Shown piece after piece: positions 28,967 through 38,983 of a stretch of 64,000 nt of DNA. Source of the DNA: Herminiimonas contaminans (GTDB lineage: Bacteria > Pseudomonadota > Gammaproteobacteria > Burkholderiales > Burkholderiaceae_D); contig NZ_JADOEL010000002.1 in NCBI RefSeq assembly GCF_015645465.1, positions 124,001 through 188,000 of the forward strand, read 5' to 3'. The position numbers were made by a program, and so were the translations under genes. The number at the start of each line of letters is the position of its first letter. The stretch's first letter is position 1. The notes under the pieces were generated by a model. That model did not search any database. It saw nothing but the letters and a program-made list of their open reading frames with translations, and was not told where the DNA came from.

Positions 28967-30025
28967 ATGACTAATAGCAGCTTTAAAGGAAGCAAGGTTC
29001 TTGTAGTTGGCGGTGCCGGTTTTATCGGCAGCAATCTGGTCCATCAAATTCTGGAGCAAGATCCAAGTGAAATTATCATTGTCGATAACCTGCTTTCATC
29101 GGATGTAGCCAATATCCCTGGCGATTCACGAGTCAAGTTCGTATTCGGCTCAATTACCAGCGATAGAATACTGGCAGACCTTCCCCAAGATCTTGACTAC
29201 GTATTTCACCTGTCTTGCTTCCATGGCAATCAGTCTTCAATTGCCGATCCGTTTGCCGATCACGACAACAACACGTATACATCCCTTAAGCTATTCGACC
29301 GCCTGAAGGATATAAAAAACCTGAAGAAGGTTGTTTATGCCGCTGCCGCTTGTGCTGTCGCGGAAAAAACTTTCGACCAGCCAACCGCCACCACCGAAGA
29401 ACAGCCTGTTACGCTTTACCACGACAGTCCCTACTCCATCTCCAAGATCATCGGGGAACTGTATGGAAATTATTATTTCCAGCGTTATCAACTGCCGTTC
29501 GTAAAAGCGCGCTTCTCCAACGCATATGGTCCTAGAGAAATCCTTGGCGCCGGTCAATGGCGAGGCACCGTTCACACAGTATGGCGCAATGTGACACCAA
29601 CCTTTATTTGGCGTGCGCTTAATGGTGAGGCCTTGCCTTTGGACAATGGCGGTAATGCAAGCCGAGACTTTCTTTTTGTTGAAGACATGGCCCGTGGACT
29701 AATGGCGTGCGCGCTCAAGGGCGAATCTGGCGAAGTGTATAACCTTGCGACAGGCAAAGAAACAACCATCCTCGATCTTGCAATGCTGATCAATGAATTC
29801 ACGGGTAACACCACACCGCTCGATCTGAAGCCAGCACGAGATTGGGACAGATCCGGTAAGCGCTTTGCATCTACCGAAAAATCGGAAAAGCAACTTGGCT
29901 TTACCGCGCAAGTTGATATCCGTGAAGGGGTTCGCCGTACCGTGGAATGGACCAAGGCGAATGCTGAATTGATCAAGCGCAGTATTGCCAAGCACGACAA
30001 GATGATGTCTCAGGCTAAATCATGA
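28967..30025 (+). CDS. NAD-dependent epimerase/dehydratase (extended SDR)
   Basis: [17 protein letters not shown] Rossmann motif, and catalytic YSISK in SPYSISKIIGELYGNYY. The third catalytic position is unusual (AAACAVAE where most have SSxxVYG). 352 aa, longer than its neighbours, with inserted loops (GAGQWRGTVHTVWRN). A ggagata ribosome-binding site supports the start. Probably acts on a nucleotide sugar of this locus; substrate not identifiable. Confidence 0.82.
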   Translation: MTNSSFKGSKVLVVGGAGFIGSNLVHQILEQDPSEIIIVDNLLSSDVANIPGDSRVKFVFGSITSDRILADLPQDLDYVFHLSCFHGNQSSIADPFADHDNNTYTSLKLFDRLKDIKNLKKVVYAAAACAVAEKTFDQPTATTEEQPVTLYHDSPYSISKIIGELYGNYYFQRYQLPFVKARFSNAYGPREILGAGQWRGTVHTVWRNVTPTFIWRALNGEALPLDNGGNASRDFLFVEDMARGLMACALKGESGEVYNLATGKETTILDLAMLINEFTGNTTPLDLKPARDWDRSGKRFASTEKSEKQLGFTAQVDIREGVRRTVEWTKANAELIKRSIAKHDKMMSQAKS

Positions 30026-30035
30026 CGAAATCGGC

Positions 30036-31028
30036 ATGGATTTAACTGGGAAAAAATTGGTGGTCATAGGTGGAGCCGGCTTGATCGGATCTCACACCGT
30101 TGATCACCTATTAAAAGAGAATGTCAGAGAAATTGTCATCTATGACAATTTTGTTCGCGGCAGCAGAGAAAATTTGTCGGCGGCTCTCAAGGATCCGCGC
30201 GTACGCATTTTCGAAGCGGGTGGCGACATCATGCAAAGCGACGTCTTGCACGCCGCACTAAGCGGCGCAGATGGCGTTTTTCATCTGGCTGCCCTTTGGC
30301 TGCTTCAGTGCCACGAGTATCCGCAAACCGCCTTCGATGTGAACATTCGAGGCACGTTTAATGTAATGGAGGCGTGCGTAGCGCAAGGTGTAAAACGGCT
30401 AGTGTACTCGTCCTCTGCCTCGGTCTACGGCGATGCTGTAAGAGAACCAATGGATGAAGAGCATCCTTTCAACAACAAAAATTTTTACGGTGCGACAAAG
30501 ATAGCTGGTGAAGCGATGCTACGTTCATTCCATCACCGTTACGGCCTGAACTATGTCGGCTTACGCTATATGAATGTATACGGTCCTCGGCAAGATTATC
30601 GAGGGGCATATATCGCTGTTATTATGAAAATGCTTGATGCAATAGATAACGGAGAAGGCCCCACAATTATGGGAGACGGCTCCGAAGCATTCGATTTTGT
30701 TGCCGTAGAAGACTGTGCCTTAGCCAATATACGTGCCATGCAAGCAGATACAACAGACAATTTTTACAACGTAGGAACAGGTACGCGTACGTCGCTTAAA
30801 GAGCTCGCCGAAATACTGATCGATATCACCGGTTGCGACAAACCAATCCAATACGCGCCTCGCAGCCAAGCAACCTTAGTACGCAATCGTATTGGGTGCC
30901 CCAAAAAAGCTCGTAAAGAAATTAACTTCACGTCGGAAGTCAGCCTAAGAGAAGGATTGCACAGGTTAATTGCCTGGCGCCTCGACCATAAAAAATCGCA
31001 CTTCTCCAAATCGGAAACTGTTAGCTAA
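30036..31028 (+). CDS. NAD-dependent epimerase/dehydratase (UDP-glucose 4-epimerase-like SDR)
   Basis: VIGGAGLIGSHTVDHLL, canonical YSSSASVYGDA, and catalytic YGATK in NFYGATKIAGEAM. 330 aa. Of the four SDR genes this one has the most standard GalE-like active site, so it is the best candidate for a C4 epimerase. A 187-bp AT-rich gap separates it from wzm. Confidence 0.84.
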   Translation: MDLTGKKLVVIGGAGLIGSHTVDHLLKENVREIVIYDNFVRGSRENLSAALKDPRVRIFEAGGDIMQSDVLHAALSGADGVFHLAALWLLQCHEYPQTAFDVNIRGTFNVMEACVAQGVKRLVYSSSASVYGDAVREPMDEEHPFNNKNFYGATKIAGEAMLRSFHHRYGLNYVGLRYMNVYGPRQDYRGAYIAVIMKMLDAIDNGEGPTIMGDGSEAFDFVAVEDCALANIRAMQADTTDNFYNVGTGTRTSLKELAEILIDITGCDKPIQYAPRSQATLVRNRIGCPKKARKEINFTSEVSLREGLHRLIAWRLDHKKSHFSKSETVS

Positions 31029-31215
31029 CTGAGTATTACGTCAGGAATGCTGAAAAAATTTGACTATCAACACGCAATAAATTGCAACGCGTATTAATTA
31101 TTGAAAATAAGGATAAAAGCTCTAACGTAACGCTTTCTGGATATTGCTTCCCGCAGATCGAAATGTTCGTAGAGTGTCACCAATTTTTACGCCCACATTG
31201 GGTGTTAGGTATTTA

Positions 31216-32058
31216 ATGAATCAATCCTCAACAGAAAAACACCACTTAATCCTAACTCCAGGTGCCACGCAAAAAAAATACTGGCGTGACCTGTGGACAT
31301 TCCGGGAGCTGTTCCTGATCCTGGCATGGCGTGATATTTCAGTTCGTTATAAACAAACTGTTATAGGAGCCCTATGGGCAGTACTTCGCCCGCTACTAAC
31401 AATGATTGTATTCACAATTGTCTTTAGCCGCGTAGCGGGATTGCCAAGCAGCGGTGATGCACCTTATGCCTTAATGGTTTTGGCAGGCATGTTGCCTTGG
31501 ATGCTGTTTTCAGCGTCGTTGGGAGATACATCAAATAGTTTGATATCAAATGCCAATCTGATCAGTAAAGTTTACTTCCCTCGCATGATTATTCCTGCGG
31601 CAACAATCATCGTGTCTGTTGTTGATTTTTTGGTGAGCTTTTTTGTTCTGCTTCTAATGATGTTGTACTACCAATATTGGTCTGGCTGGCAAATACTTTG
31701 GCTCCCGGCTTTTGTTTTATTAGCTGTACTAGCTAGCTTAGGCCCCGGATTATTAGCTGCTTCACTCAATGTAAAATATCGGGATTTTCGCTTTATTGTT
31801 CCTTTCATCGTTCAATTTGGCATTTATATTTCTCCAGTTGGATTTAGCAGCACTGTAGTGCCTGAAAAGTGGCGTCTACTTTATTCAATCAACCCCATGG
31901 TCGGAGTAATCGATGGATTTCGATGGTGCATTCTTGGGGGTGATAGCCCAATATACTGGCCCGGTTTTGTTGTTTCTCTAGCCGTCGTCATGCTTTTCTT
32001 ATACCTCGGAGTACGGACGTTCAGAAAAACTGAAAGAAAATTTGCAGATATAATATGA
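31216..32058 (+). CDS. wzm: O-antigen ABC exporter, permease subunit
   Basis: ABC-2 type membrane protein. The N-terminal cytoplasmic segment YWRDLWTFRELFLILAWRDISVRYKQT is the Wzm/KpsM hallmark, and it is followed by six hydrophobic stretches. I chose ATG 31216 (280 aa) with agg 7 nt upstream; an upstream in-frame start adds 24 residues unlike the family. It overlaps wzt (ATGA). Notably more AT-rich than the flanking genes by eye. Confidence 0.93.
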   Translation: MNQSSTEKHHLILTPGATQKKYWRDLWTFRELFLILAWRDISVRYKQTVIGALWAVLRPLLTMIVFTIVFSRVAGLPSSGDAPYALMVLAGMLPWMLFSASLGDTSNSLISNANLISKVYFPRMIIPAATIIVSVVDFLVSFFVLLLMMLYYQYWSGWQILWLPAFVLLAVLASLGPGLLAASLNVKYRDFRFIVPFIVQFGIYISPVGFSSTVVPEKWRLLYSINPMVGVIDGFRWCILGGDSPIYWPGFVVSLAVVMLFLYLGVRTFRKTERKFADII

Positions 32059-33371
32059 CAACTTCTGAATTCGCAATACGCGTCCAAGGCCTAGGAAAAA
32101 AATACACAATCGGTCATCAGGACAAAAGTGAGGGTTACCTCTCATTGAGGGATTCACTTACCCAAGGAACTCGACAATTAGCGCAACAAGCATTCAATAT
32201 CATTTCTGGTCGGCAGCATGCTCCCCGCACACGAAACGAAGATATATGGGTGCTTGATGATGTGAGCTTTGACATCACACCTGGTGAAGTCGTTGGGATT
32301 ATTGGAAAAAATGGTGCAGGCAAGAGTACCTTGCTTAAGGTACTCACGCGCATCACAGATTTATCACGTGGACGAATCGAGATCAACGGCCGCGTAGCAA
32401 GCTTATTAGAGGTTGGAACTGGCTTTCACCCTGAACTAACAGGCAGGGAAAATATTTACCTCAATGGCAGTATTCTCGGGATGAGTAGAGCCGAGATTAA
32501 AAAGAAATTTGACACTATCGTGGATTTCGCTGGCGTCGAAAAGTTTCTTGATACTCCCGTAAAGCGATATTCAAGTGGCATGTATGTCCGTTTGGCATTC
32601 GCTGTTGCCTCCCATCTTGATCCAGAAATTCTTTTAATCGATGAAGTATTGGCAGTGGGTGACATGGAATTTCAGAAAAAATGTCTGGGCAGGATGGATG
32701 AAGTAGCAAAAGATGGAAGAACTGTCCTATTTGTCAGTCATAGTCTTCCTATGGTTTCTTCGTTGTGCTCTAGCTGCATTCTTTTGGATTCAGGGCGTGT
32801 AGTTGCACAAGGCTCCACATCCGATATCGTACTAAGATATCAAACAGGTGCTGACGTCAACTCTTCCAAAATTGATTTTGGAAACAAAACAAACCCTCCG
32901 GGTGATGAATATGTGACTTTGGATTCGGCTTGGGTGGAAAATTCAGCTAATGCACAAACTTTAGAATTCTCCATCTTTGAACCGATTCGACTTTGCATAC
33001 GATTTAGAGTTAATAAAACTCTTTCCAAATCGCCGCTACCAAACGTTCACGTTACAGACAGTGCTGGCAACTATGTTTTTGTCGCATCCCCGCATAATTG
33101 GAACGAACAAACCGCCATTGCACCTAACGAGTACACCGCGTGCTGTGTTATCCCCGCTCATCTATTGAACGACGGAATGTTTTCTGTCGGAATTGCGGTA
33201 AATCATTTTCAAAACGGACTGTCTACCGCCTTCTTCATACAGCATGCTCTTAGCTTCTATGTTTTAGATCGAATTGAACAAAATCCTTTACGCCAAGAAT
33301 CAGGCTGGGCGGGTCGCATCCCAGGGGTAATTCGACCTTTGCTTGATTGGAATATTGTGGGGGGACGATGA
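32055..33371 (+). CDS. wzt: O-antigen ABC exporter, ATPase with C-terminal glycan-binding-type domain
   Basis: The ATPase domain (about 1-260) has Walker [10 protein letters not shown] (84-92), signature [12 protein letters not shown], and Walker [13 protein letters not shown]. The C-terminal ~170 residues form a separate beta-rich region like the Wzt-C domain, which in E. coli O8/O9a binds the capped chain end before export. 438 aa, the long form. Overlaps wzm and rfbF by ATGA junctions. Its presence suggests that export needs a recognised terminal group. Confidence 0.93.
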   Translation: MTTSEFAIRVQGLGKKYTIGHQDKSEGYLSLRDSLTQGTRQLAQQAFNIISGRQHAPRTRNEDIWVLDDVSFDITPGEVVGIIGKNGAGKSTLLKVLTRITDLSRGRIEINGRVASLLEVGTGFHPELTGRENIYLNGSILGMSRAEIKKKFDTIVDFAGVEKFLDTPVKRYSSGMYVRLAFAVASHLDPEILLIDEVLAVGDMEFQKKCLGRMDEVAKDGRTVLFVSHSLPMVSSLCSSCILLDSGRVVAQGSTSDIVLRYQTGADVNSSKIDFGNKTNPPGDEYVTLDSAWVENSANAQTLEFSIFEPIRLCIRFRVNKTLSKSPLPNVHVTDSAGNYVFVASPHNWNEQTAIAPNEYTACCVIPAHLLNDGMFSVGIAVNHFQNGLSTAFFIQHALSFYVLDRIEQNPLRQESGWAGRIPGVIRPLLDWNIVGGR

Positions 33372-34141
33372 AGGCCGTTATTCTTGCAGGTGGCTTGGGC
33401 ACCCGTATTTCTGAAGAAACACATCTCAAACCTAAACCCATGATCGAAATCGGCGGTAAGCCGATCCTGTGGCACATCATGAAGATGTATTCGGCACATG
33501 GCGTAAACGACTTTGTGATTTGTTGCGGATACAAGGGTTACGTTATCAAGGAGTACTTCGCCAACTACTTCCTGCACATGTCCGACGTTACTTTCGACAT
33601 GGCTCACAACCAAATGGAAGTGCATCAGCAAAAGGCTGAACCTTGGCGTGTAACGCTGATCGATACCGGCGAAGAGACACTTACCGGGGGACGTTTGCGC
33701 CGTGTGGCCGAGTATGTAAAAGACGAAGAAGCCTTTTGCTTCACCTATGGCGATGGCGTTTCCGATCTGGACATCAGCAAGGGAATTGCCTTTCACAAAC
33801 AACATGGCAAACTCGCTACTGTTACTGCCGTACAACCTCCCGGTCGCTACGGAGCGCTCCAACTAAACGGTCACAGTGTCAGCGGTTTTTCGGAAAAACC
33901 ACGAGGCGATGGCGGCCTTATCAATGGCGGCTTTTTTGTTCTGTCGCCCAAGTGTATTGATCTCATCGAAGGCGACCATTCCAGTTGGGAAGGAAAACCG
34001 TTGATGCGCTTGGCTGCCGATGACCAACTGAGAGCTTTTGAACACAAAGGTTTCTGGCAACCCATGGATACGTTGCGCGAGAAGAATATGCTGGAAGATT
34101 ACTGGGCTTCAGGTAAAGCGCCGTGGAAAGTATGGCCTTAA
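33368..34141 (+). CDS. rfbF: glucose-1-phosphate cytidylyltransferase
   Basis: Makes CDP-glucose. N-terminal [23 protein letters not shown], then [13 protein letters not shown] and the RYGALQL segment typical of RfbF/DdhA. ATG 33368 overlaps the wzt stop; 257 aa is the family length. Opens the CDP-sugar cassette. Confidence 0.96.
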   Translation: MKAVILAGGLGTRISEETHLKPKPMIEIGGKPILWHIMKMYSAHGVNDFVICCGYKGYVIKEYFANYFLHMSDVTFDMAHNQMEVHQQKAEPWRVTLIDTGEETLTGGRLRRVAEYVKDEEAFCFTYGDGVSDLDISKGIAFHKQHGKLATVTAVQPPGRYGALQLNGHSVSGFSEKPRGDGGLINGGFFVLSPKCIDLIEGDHSSWEGKPLMRLAADDQLRAFEHKGFWQPMDTLREKNMLEDYWASGKAPWKVWP

Positions 34142-35202
34142 ACCGTTCATTCTGGCGTGGCAAACGCGTTTTCCTGACCGGGCATACTGGCTTCAAGGGC
34201 GGCTGGCTAGCGTTATGGCTCAGCGAAATGGGGGCAGAAGTACACGGCTATGCGCTTGCTCCTTCGACTCATCCAAGCTTTTATACTGCGACTGGCCTGG
34301 AGGAGCGCCTCTCTTCCAGTACGATCGCCGACATTCGCGACAGCAGTACGCTGCAGGCCAAGTTGCTCGCTGTAGCACCAGACATAGTCATGCATTTGGC
34401 CGCTCAGCCGCTAGTCCGCTACTCCTACGCGTCTCCCGTGGAGACCTACGCAGTCAACGTGATGGGCACTGTGAATCTTCTCGAAGCCATACGTTACTCA
34501 GCTGGAGTCAAGGCCGTGTTGAACGTCACGACCGACAAATGTTACGAGAACCGCGAGCGAAATCTACCTTACGTCGAGGATGAGGCGCTCGGTGGCTACG
34601 ACCCTTATTCGAGCAGCAAGGCATGCTCGGAACTGGTGACCTCCGCCTATCGCCGCTCTTTCCTCGCCGCCCAAGGCATTGCTCTCGGTAGCGCCCGTGC
34701 CGGCAATGTGATCGGCGGAGGTGACTGGTCAGCGGACCGTCTTTTGCCCGATTTCCTGCGCGCTATCGATGCTGGTGAGACGCTGACCATTCGCTATCCC
34801 CAGGCAATCCGTCCGTGGCAGCACGTGCTGGAGCCGCTGTCGGGTTATCTTCAACTGGCTGAAAAACTGTATACCGAAAACAGCGCTTTTGCAGAGGCCT
34901 GGAACTTCGGCCCTGAAGAAACCGATTCACGCCCAGTCGAATGGCTGGTCGAAAATCTTTGTGCGCGCGTACCAGGCGCTAGTTGGCAGTGCGAACAAAC
35001 ACTTCAGCCACACGAGGCTGGTCTGCTCAAACTGGATAGCAACAAGGCCAAACAACGCCTGCACTGGCGCCCACGCTGGATACTCGAGCAAGCGCTGGCA
35101 CACACGGTCGATTGGCACTTGGCTTGGCGCGAAGGCGCCGACATGCGTGCGTTCAGTCTGCAACAGATCGCTACCTACGAAACGGCAATGAGCATCGCAT
35201 GA
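34132..35202 (+). CDS. rfbG: CDP-glucose 4,6-dehydratase
   Basis: Forms CDP-4-keto-6-deoxyglucose. SDR with [28 protein letters not shown], and catalytic YSSSK in [16 protein letters not shown] 34132 lies 10 nt inside rfbF with ggaaag just upstream; a GTG three codons earlier is the alternative. 356 aa, standard size. Confidence 0.95.
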   Translation: MALNRSFWRGKRVFLTGHTGFKGGWLALWLSEMGAEVHGYALAPSTHPSFYTATGLEERLSSSTIADIRDSSTLQAKLLAVAPDIVMHLAAQPLVRYSYASPVETYAVNVMGTVNLLEAIRYSAGVKAVLNVTTDKCYENRERNLPYVEDEALGGYDPYSSSKACSELVTSAYRRSFLAAQGIALGSARAGNVIGGGDWSADRLLPDFLRAIDAGETLTIRYPQAIRPWQHVLEPLSGYLQLAEKLYTENSAFAEAWNFGPEETDSRPVEWLVENLCARVPGASWQCEQTLQPHEAGLLKLDSNKAKQRLHWRPRWILEQALAHTVDWHLAWREGADMRAFSLQQIATYETAMSIA

Positions 35203-35762
35203 GCAACCGTTTCGATATCCAGACGACGCAGTTAGCAGACCTCAACGTGCTCGTACGCAAACCGCTGGGAGATAGCCGCGGCTATCTCGAACGCATGTTT
35301 TGTGTGAACGAGCTGCAGGATATTTTCGGTGCACGCCGTATCGTGCAGATCAACCATACGTTAACGCAGAACAAGGGCACTGTGCGCGGCATGCATTTCC
35401 AATACGCCCCACACGCCGAAATGAAATTTGTATCGTGCCTGCAAGGATCGGTATTCGACGTAGTGATCGATCTGCGTAAGGGCTCCCCCACTTTTCTTCA
35501 ATGGCATACCGAACTGTTGAGCGCCGACAACCACAAGACCCTTGCGATCCCGGAAGGTTTCGCGCATGGATTCCAAACCCTGACAGACAACTGTGAAATG
35601 CTCTATCTGCACACTGCCGCCTACGCCGCCGACTCCGAAGCCGGCTTGAATCCGCTAGACACCAAACTGTCGATTCCATGGCCTATGCCCATCACTGAAA
35701 TGTCGCAACGCGATGCAGCACATGCTCTCATCACCACCGGTTTCGAAGGAGTGATGCCATGA
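35199..35762 (+). CDS. dTDP-4-dehydrorhamnose 3,5-epimerase-like protein (RfbC family)
   Basis: Cupin epimerase with RGMHFQ (catalytic His) and IPEGFAHGFQT. 187 aa. It differs clearly from the true rfbC at 17991. Between rfbG and a C-methyltransferase, with ATGA overlaps on both sides, it is more likely to act on CDP-4-keto-6-deoxyglucose (3- and/or 5-epimerisation) than on the dTDP sugar. Confidence 0.88.
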   Translation: MSNRFDIQTTQLADLNVLVRKPLGDSRGYLERMFCVNELQDIFGARRIVQINHTLTQNKGTVRGMHFQYAPHAEMKFVSCLQGSVFDVVIDLRKGSPTFLQWHTELLSADNHKTLAIPEGFAHGFQTLTDNCEMLYLHTAAYAADSEAGLNPLDTKLSIPWPMPITEMSQRDAAHALITTGFEGVMP

Positions 35763-36985
35763 AGTGTCGCCACTGTGCAAACGAACTGAAGCTGCCGCTG
35801 GTCGATCTCGCTAGCGCCCCTCCATCGAACGCCTATCTCACGGAACAATCCCTACATGCACCGGAAAAATGGTTCCCATTGCGGGTGTTGGTATGCGAAC
35901 AATGCTGGTTGGCACAAACTGAAGACTTCGCCCAAGCAGACGAATTATTTGATGCAGACTACGCCTATTTCAGCGGATTCTCCACAAGCTGGCTAGCGCA
36001 CTCGGAACGGTATGTCACCGACATGAGTACTCGTTTCGGCCTCGATGCACAATCGCATGTCGTCGAAGTTGCAGCCAATGACGGTTACCTGCTTCAATAC
36101 GTGAAGGCGCGCGGCATTCCGTGCACTGGCGTGGAACCCACCGCAAGTACCGCTGCCGTCGCACGTGCCAAGGGCATCGATATCGTTGAGGCTTTCTTCG
36201 GCGTTGAACTAGCCAAGATCCTGGTCGCGGAAGGCAAACAGGCCGACCTGACGGCAGCCAACAATGTCCTCGCCCACGTGCCAGACATCAATGATTTTGC
36301 CGCTGGCTTTGCACTATTGCTCAAAGAACGGGGCGTTGCCACCTTCGAGTTCCCACATCTGTCGAAGTTACTCGCGGAAACGCAATTCGATACTATTTAT
36401 CACGAGCACTTTTCATATCTATCTCTAACAGCGGTGCAGCGTATATTCGCCGCCAATGGTTTGGCCGTATTCGATGTCGAGGAGTTGCCCACTCATGGCG
36501 GCAGTCTGCGCGTCTACGCGCAACGCGCCGATACCGGCCAGCACGCGACATCTGCGCGCGTAGCTCAGGTACTGACTGCCGAAAAGGCAAGCGGCATGTT
36601 GAGTACTGAGCACTATCGTGACTTTCAAGTGCGCACCGATCGTATCAAGTACGAACTGATCCGCTTCCTACTCGACGCAAAACGCGATGGCAAGCGTGTT
36701 GCAGCGTATGGTGCCGCTGCCAAGGGCAATACCTTGCTCAACTATGCAGGTATTCGCGCTGATCTCATTGATTTCGTAGTAGACCGCAATCCAGCCAAGC
36801 AAGACAAATACATGCCGGGTAGCCGCATTTCCATAGTTTCCGAGGAACGTCTAAAGCAGGAAAAGCCCGACTATGTATTAATCCTGCCGTGGAATTTGAA
36901 GGCCGAACTGGAAGTCCAGCTAGGCTACGTCAAGGAATGGGGTGGCAAGCTCGTGACCGCGATTCCGCGCCTGGAGATCGCATGA
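35759..36985 (+). CDS. SAM-dependent C-methyltransferase (TylC3 type)
   Basis: 408 aa with three parts: an N-terminal zinc-site domain (CRHC and CEQC), a central class I methyltransferase (EVAANDGYLLQY), and a C-terminal GAAAKGNTLLNYAGI domain. This is the layout of TylC3/NovU-type enzymes that methylate C3 of 4-keto-6-deoxy sugars to make branched sugars. Overlap-coupled to the epimerase and the aminotransferase. The exact sugar is unknown. Confidence 0.88.
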   Translation: MKCRHCANELKLPLVDLASAPPSNAYLTEQSLHAPEKWFPLRVLVCEQCWLAQTEDFAQADELFDADYAYFSGFSTSWLAHSERYVTDMSTRFGLDAQSHVVEVAANDGYLLQYVKARGIPCTGVEPTASTAAVARAKGIDIVEAFFGVELAKILVAEGKQADLTAANNVLAHVPDINDFAAGFALLLKERGVATFEFPHLSKLLAETQFDTIYHEHFSYLSLTAVQRIFAANGLAVFDVEELPTHGGSLRVYAQRADTGQHATSARVAQVLTAEKASGMLSTEHYRDFQVRTDRIKYELIRFLLDAKRDGKRVAAYGAAAKGNTLLNYAGIRADLIDFVVDRNPAKQDKYMPGSRISIVSEERLKQEKPDYVLILPWNLKAELEVQLGYVKEWGGKLVTAIPRLEIA

Positions 36986-38100
36986 GCCAGCGCATCTACT
37001 ACACCAAACCATCGATTACCGAACTGGAAATCGAGTATGCCAACGACGCCGTTCGCAACGGTTGGGGAGATCACTGCTACGAATACATCGTACGCTTCGA
37101 GGAGGCATTTAAGCAGCACCTCGGCGTCAAGTACGCAATTGCTACCTCGAGTTGTACCGGCGCGCTGCACATGGGCATGGCTGCGCTTGGCATCGGCCCT
37201 GGCGACGAAGTGATTATGGCCGATACCAACTGGATCGCGTCTGCTGCACCTATCGTGCATCTGGGCGCCAAGCCGGTATTTGTGGACATCAAGTCAGACA
37301 GTTGGTGCCTCGATCCGGACAAGGTCGAAGCAGCCATTACACCAAAAACCAAGGCCATACTGGCAGTACATATCTACGGCAATCTATGCGACATGGATCG
37401 TCTCTTGGCTATTGGTGCCAAGCACGGCATTCCGGTCATCGAAGATGCTGCGGAAGCGATCGGCTCGCAGTATCAGGGCAAACGCGCTGGCAGCATGGGT
37501 GCGTTCGGCAGCTTCTCTTTCCACGGCACCAAGACTATGACCACCGGCGAAGGTGGCATGTTCGTGACCAACGATGCCGCACTTTACGAGACGGTACTGA
37601 CACTTTCAAATCACGGTCGTGCACGCGGGCAAACCAAGCAGTTCTGGCCCGACATGGTCGGCTTCAAGTACAAAATTTCGAATGTGCAGGCCGCCATCGG
37701 TTGCGCTCAAGTAGAGCGAATCGATGATTTGATCACACGAAAGCGCGAAATTATGGCTGTGTATCGAGAGATATTAGCGCCAATTGCGGGCGTTTCGCTG
37801 AATCCCGAGCCTGCTGGTGTAGTGAATGGTGCCTGGATGCCGACTGTCGTTTTTGCCGACGAAATGGGCGTTACCCGTGAAATCCTAATGAAAGCATTTG
37901 CCGAACAAAACATTGATGCCAGGGTGTTTTTTCATCCGCTTTCGAGCCTGCCAATGTTCAAGTCCGAGATTGCAAATCACTTCGCTTGGAGCATTCCGGA
38001 AAGGGCTATCAATTTGCCAAGTTATCACGAAATCAGCAAAGGTGAGTTGGGCCGGGTAACGGCAGTGATTCATCGCTTACTCGACACTGTCCGAAACTAA
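36982..38100 (+). CDS. PLP-dependent sugar aminotransferase (PerA-like)
   Basis: DegT/DnrJ fold with PLP lysine in SFHGTKTMTTGEGGMF, close to GDP-perosamine synthase and other 4-aminotransferases. RfbH, the 3-dehydrase of CDP-3,6-dideoxyhexose pathways, has His at this position, so this is a true aminotransferase. ATG 36982 overlaps the methyltransferase stop; 372 aa. Predicted to add a 4-amino group to the methylated 4-keto sugar (inference). Confidence 0.88.
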   Translation: MSQRIYYTKPSITELEIEYANDAVRNGWGDHCYEYIVRFEEAFKQHLGVKYAIATSSCTGALHMGMAALGIGPGDEVIMADTNWIASAAPIVHLGAKPVFVDIKSDSWCLDPDKVEAAITPKTKAILAVHIYGNLCDMDRLLAIGAKHGIPVIEDAAEAIGSQYQGKRAGSMGAFGSFSFHGTKTMTTGEGGMFVTNDAALYETVLTLSNHGRARGQTKQFWPDMVGFKYKISNVQAAIGCAQVERIDDLITRKREIMAVYREILAPIAGVSLNPEPAGVVNGAWMPTVVFADEMGVTREILMKAFAEQNIDARVFFHPLSSLPMFKSEIANHFAWSIPERAINLPSYHEISKGELGRVTAVIHRLLDTVRN

Positions 38101-38131
38101 CGTGCTCAATAATTTTTAAGGAAAGAAAGCT

Positions 38132-38983
38132 ATGCGCGATACACTGACTCAAAGTGAAATCAAAGCCTATCACCGGGACGGATTCGTAGTTCTCCGAAAT
38201 TGTTACGATCTTGAAACAGAGATTCTGCCTATTCAGCGCGCAATCGGAGAGCTCATCTGTCTCATCCGCGAGCACAATGGTTACGAAGTCACCGTCCCCG
38301 AAAACTGGGCGAGCTTCGACCATCAGTTCGCTGATCTGATTTCACATGACCGCCGCCTGGGTGGAGTCGTGTATGACGCCATTAAACAAATCCCCGCTTT
38401 TGTCCGCCTAGTATGCTCCAGCGGCCATGAAAAGTTATACAACCAGTTGATCAAAGCTGAGTTGATCGGTATCGCTGCCGGCGGTTACGGCATCCGTATC
38501 GACAATCCAAGCGAAGAGCGTTTCCGCGTAGATTGGCATCAGGAATACCCGGCTCAACTCCGCAGCGTTGATGGAGCTGTATTTTGGAGTCCCTTGGTGC
38601 CGATAGAAGAAAATATGGGGCCAGTACGTATTTGCCCAGGATCTCAAGTAGAAGGGCTAGTGCCGGTGCATACCACCGACCCAGAGAACCCTGGTAAAGC
38701 CGGTGCGTATGCACTCATTCTTGAAAATCGTGAAGAGCGTATCGCTCGTTATGAACAAGTTGCCCCTTTGTTGAATCCTGGTGATCTATTAGTCATGGAT
38801 TTTCTCACCCTGCACGCCTCGGGCTGTAATGTGAGTCAAAGGTCGCGCTGGTCCATGCAAAGCCGCTTATTCAATTTTCGCGAAAAGACAGGAATTTCGC
38901 ACGAGTGGAGCGGCTCCTATGCCGCAGGTAAAGACTTCAGCAAAATCCACCCTGAACTGGTCGTCAAAACAGGTGCTTTATGA
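38132..38983 (+). CDS. phytanoyl-CoA dioxygenase (PhyH) family protein
   Basis: Fe(II)/2-oxoglutarate dioxygenase-like fold. Probable metal ligands are His136 and Glu138 (DWHQE, HxE rather than the more common HxD) and His228 (LTLHASG), with a later Arg in RWSMQSR for 2-oxoglutarate. 283 aa, strong aaggaa site. Could hydroxylate or oxidise a sugar or its acyl substituent; substrate unknown. Overlaps the next gene (ATGA). Confidence 0.82.
   Translation: MRDTLTQSEIKAYHRDGFVVLRNCYDLETEILPIQRAIGELICLIREHNGYEVTVPENWASFDHQFADLISHDRRLGGVVYDAIKQIPAFVRLVCSSGHEKLYNQLIKAELIGIAAGGYGIRIDNPSEERFRVDWHQEYPAQLRSVDGAVFWSPLVPIEENMGPVRICPGSQVEGLVPVHTTDPENPGKAGAYALILENREERIARYEQVAPLLNPGDLLVMDFLTLHASGCNVSQRSRWSMQSRLFNFREKTGISHEWSGSYAAGKDFSKIHPELVVKTGAL

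Noticed and set aside
36982-38100. Assignment as RfbH (CDP-4-keto-6-deoxyglucose 3-dehydrase)
   Set aside because: The PLP lysine is kept (GTKTMTTGEGG), whereas RfbH has His there and carries an iron-sulfur site not seen here.
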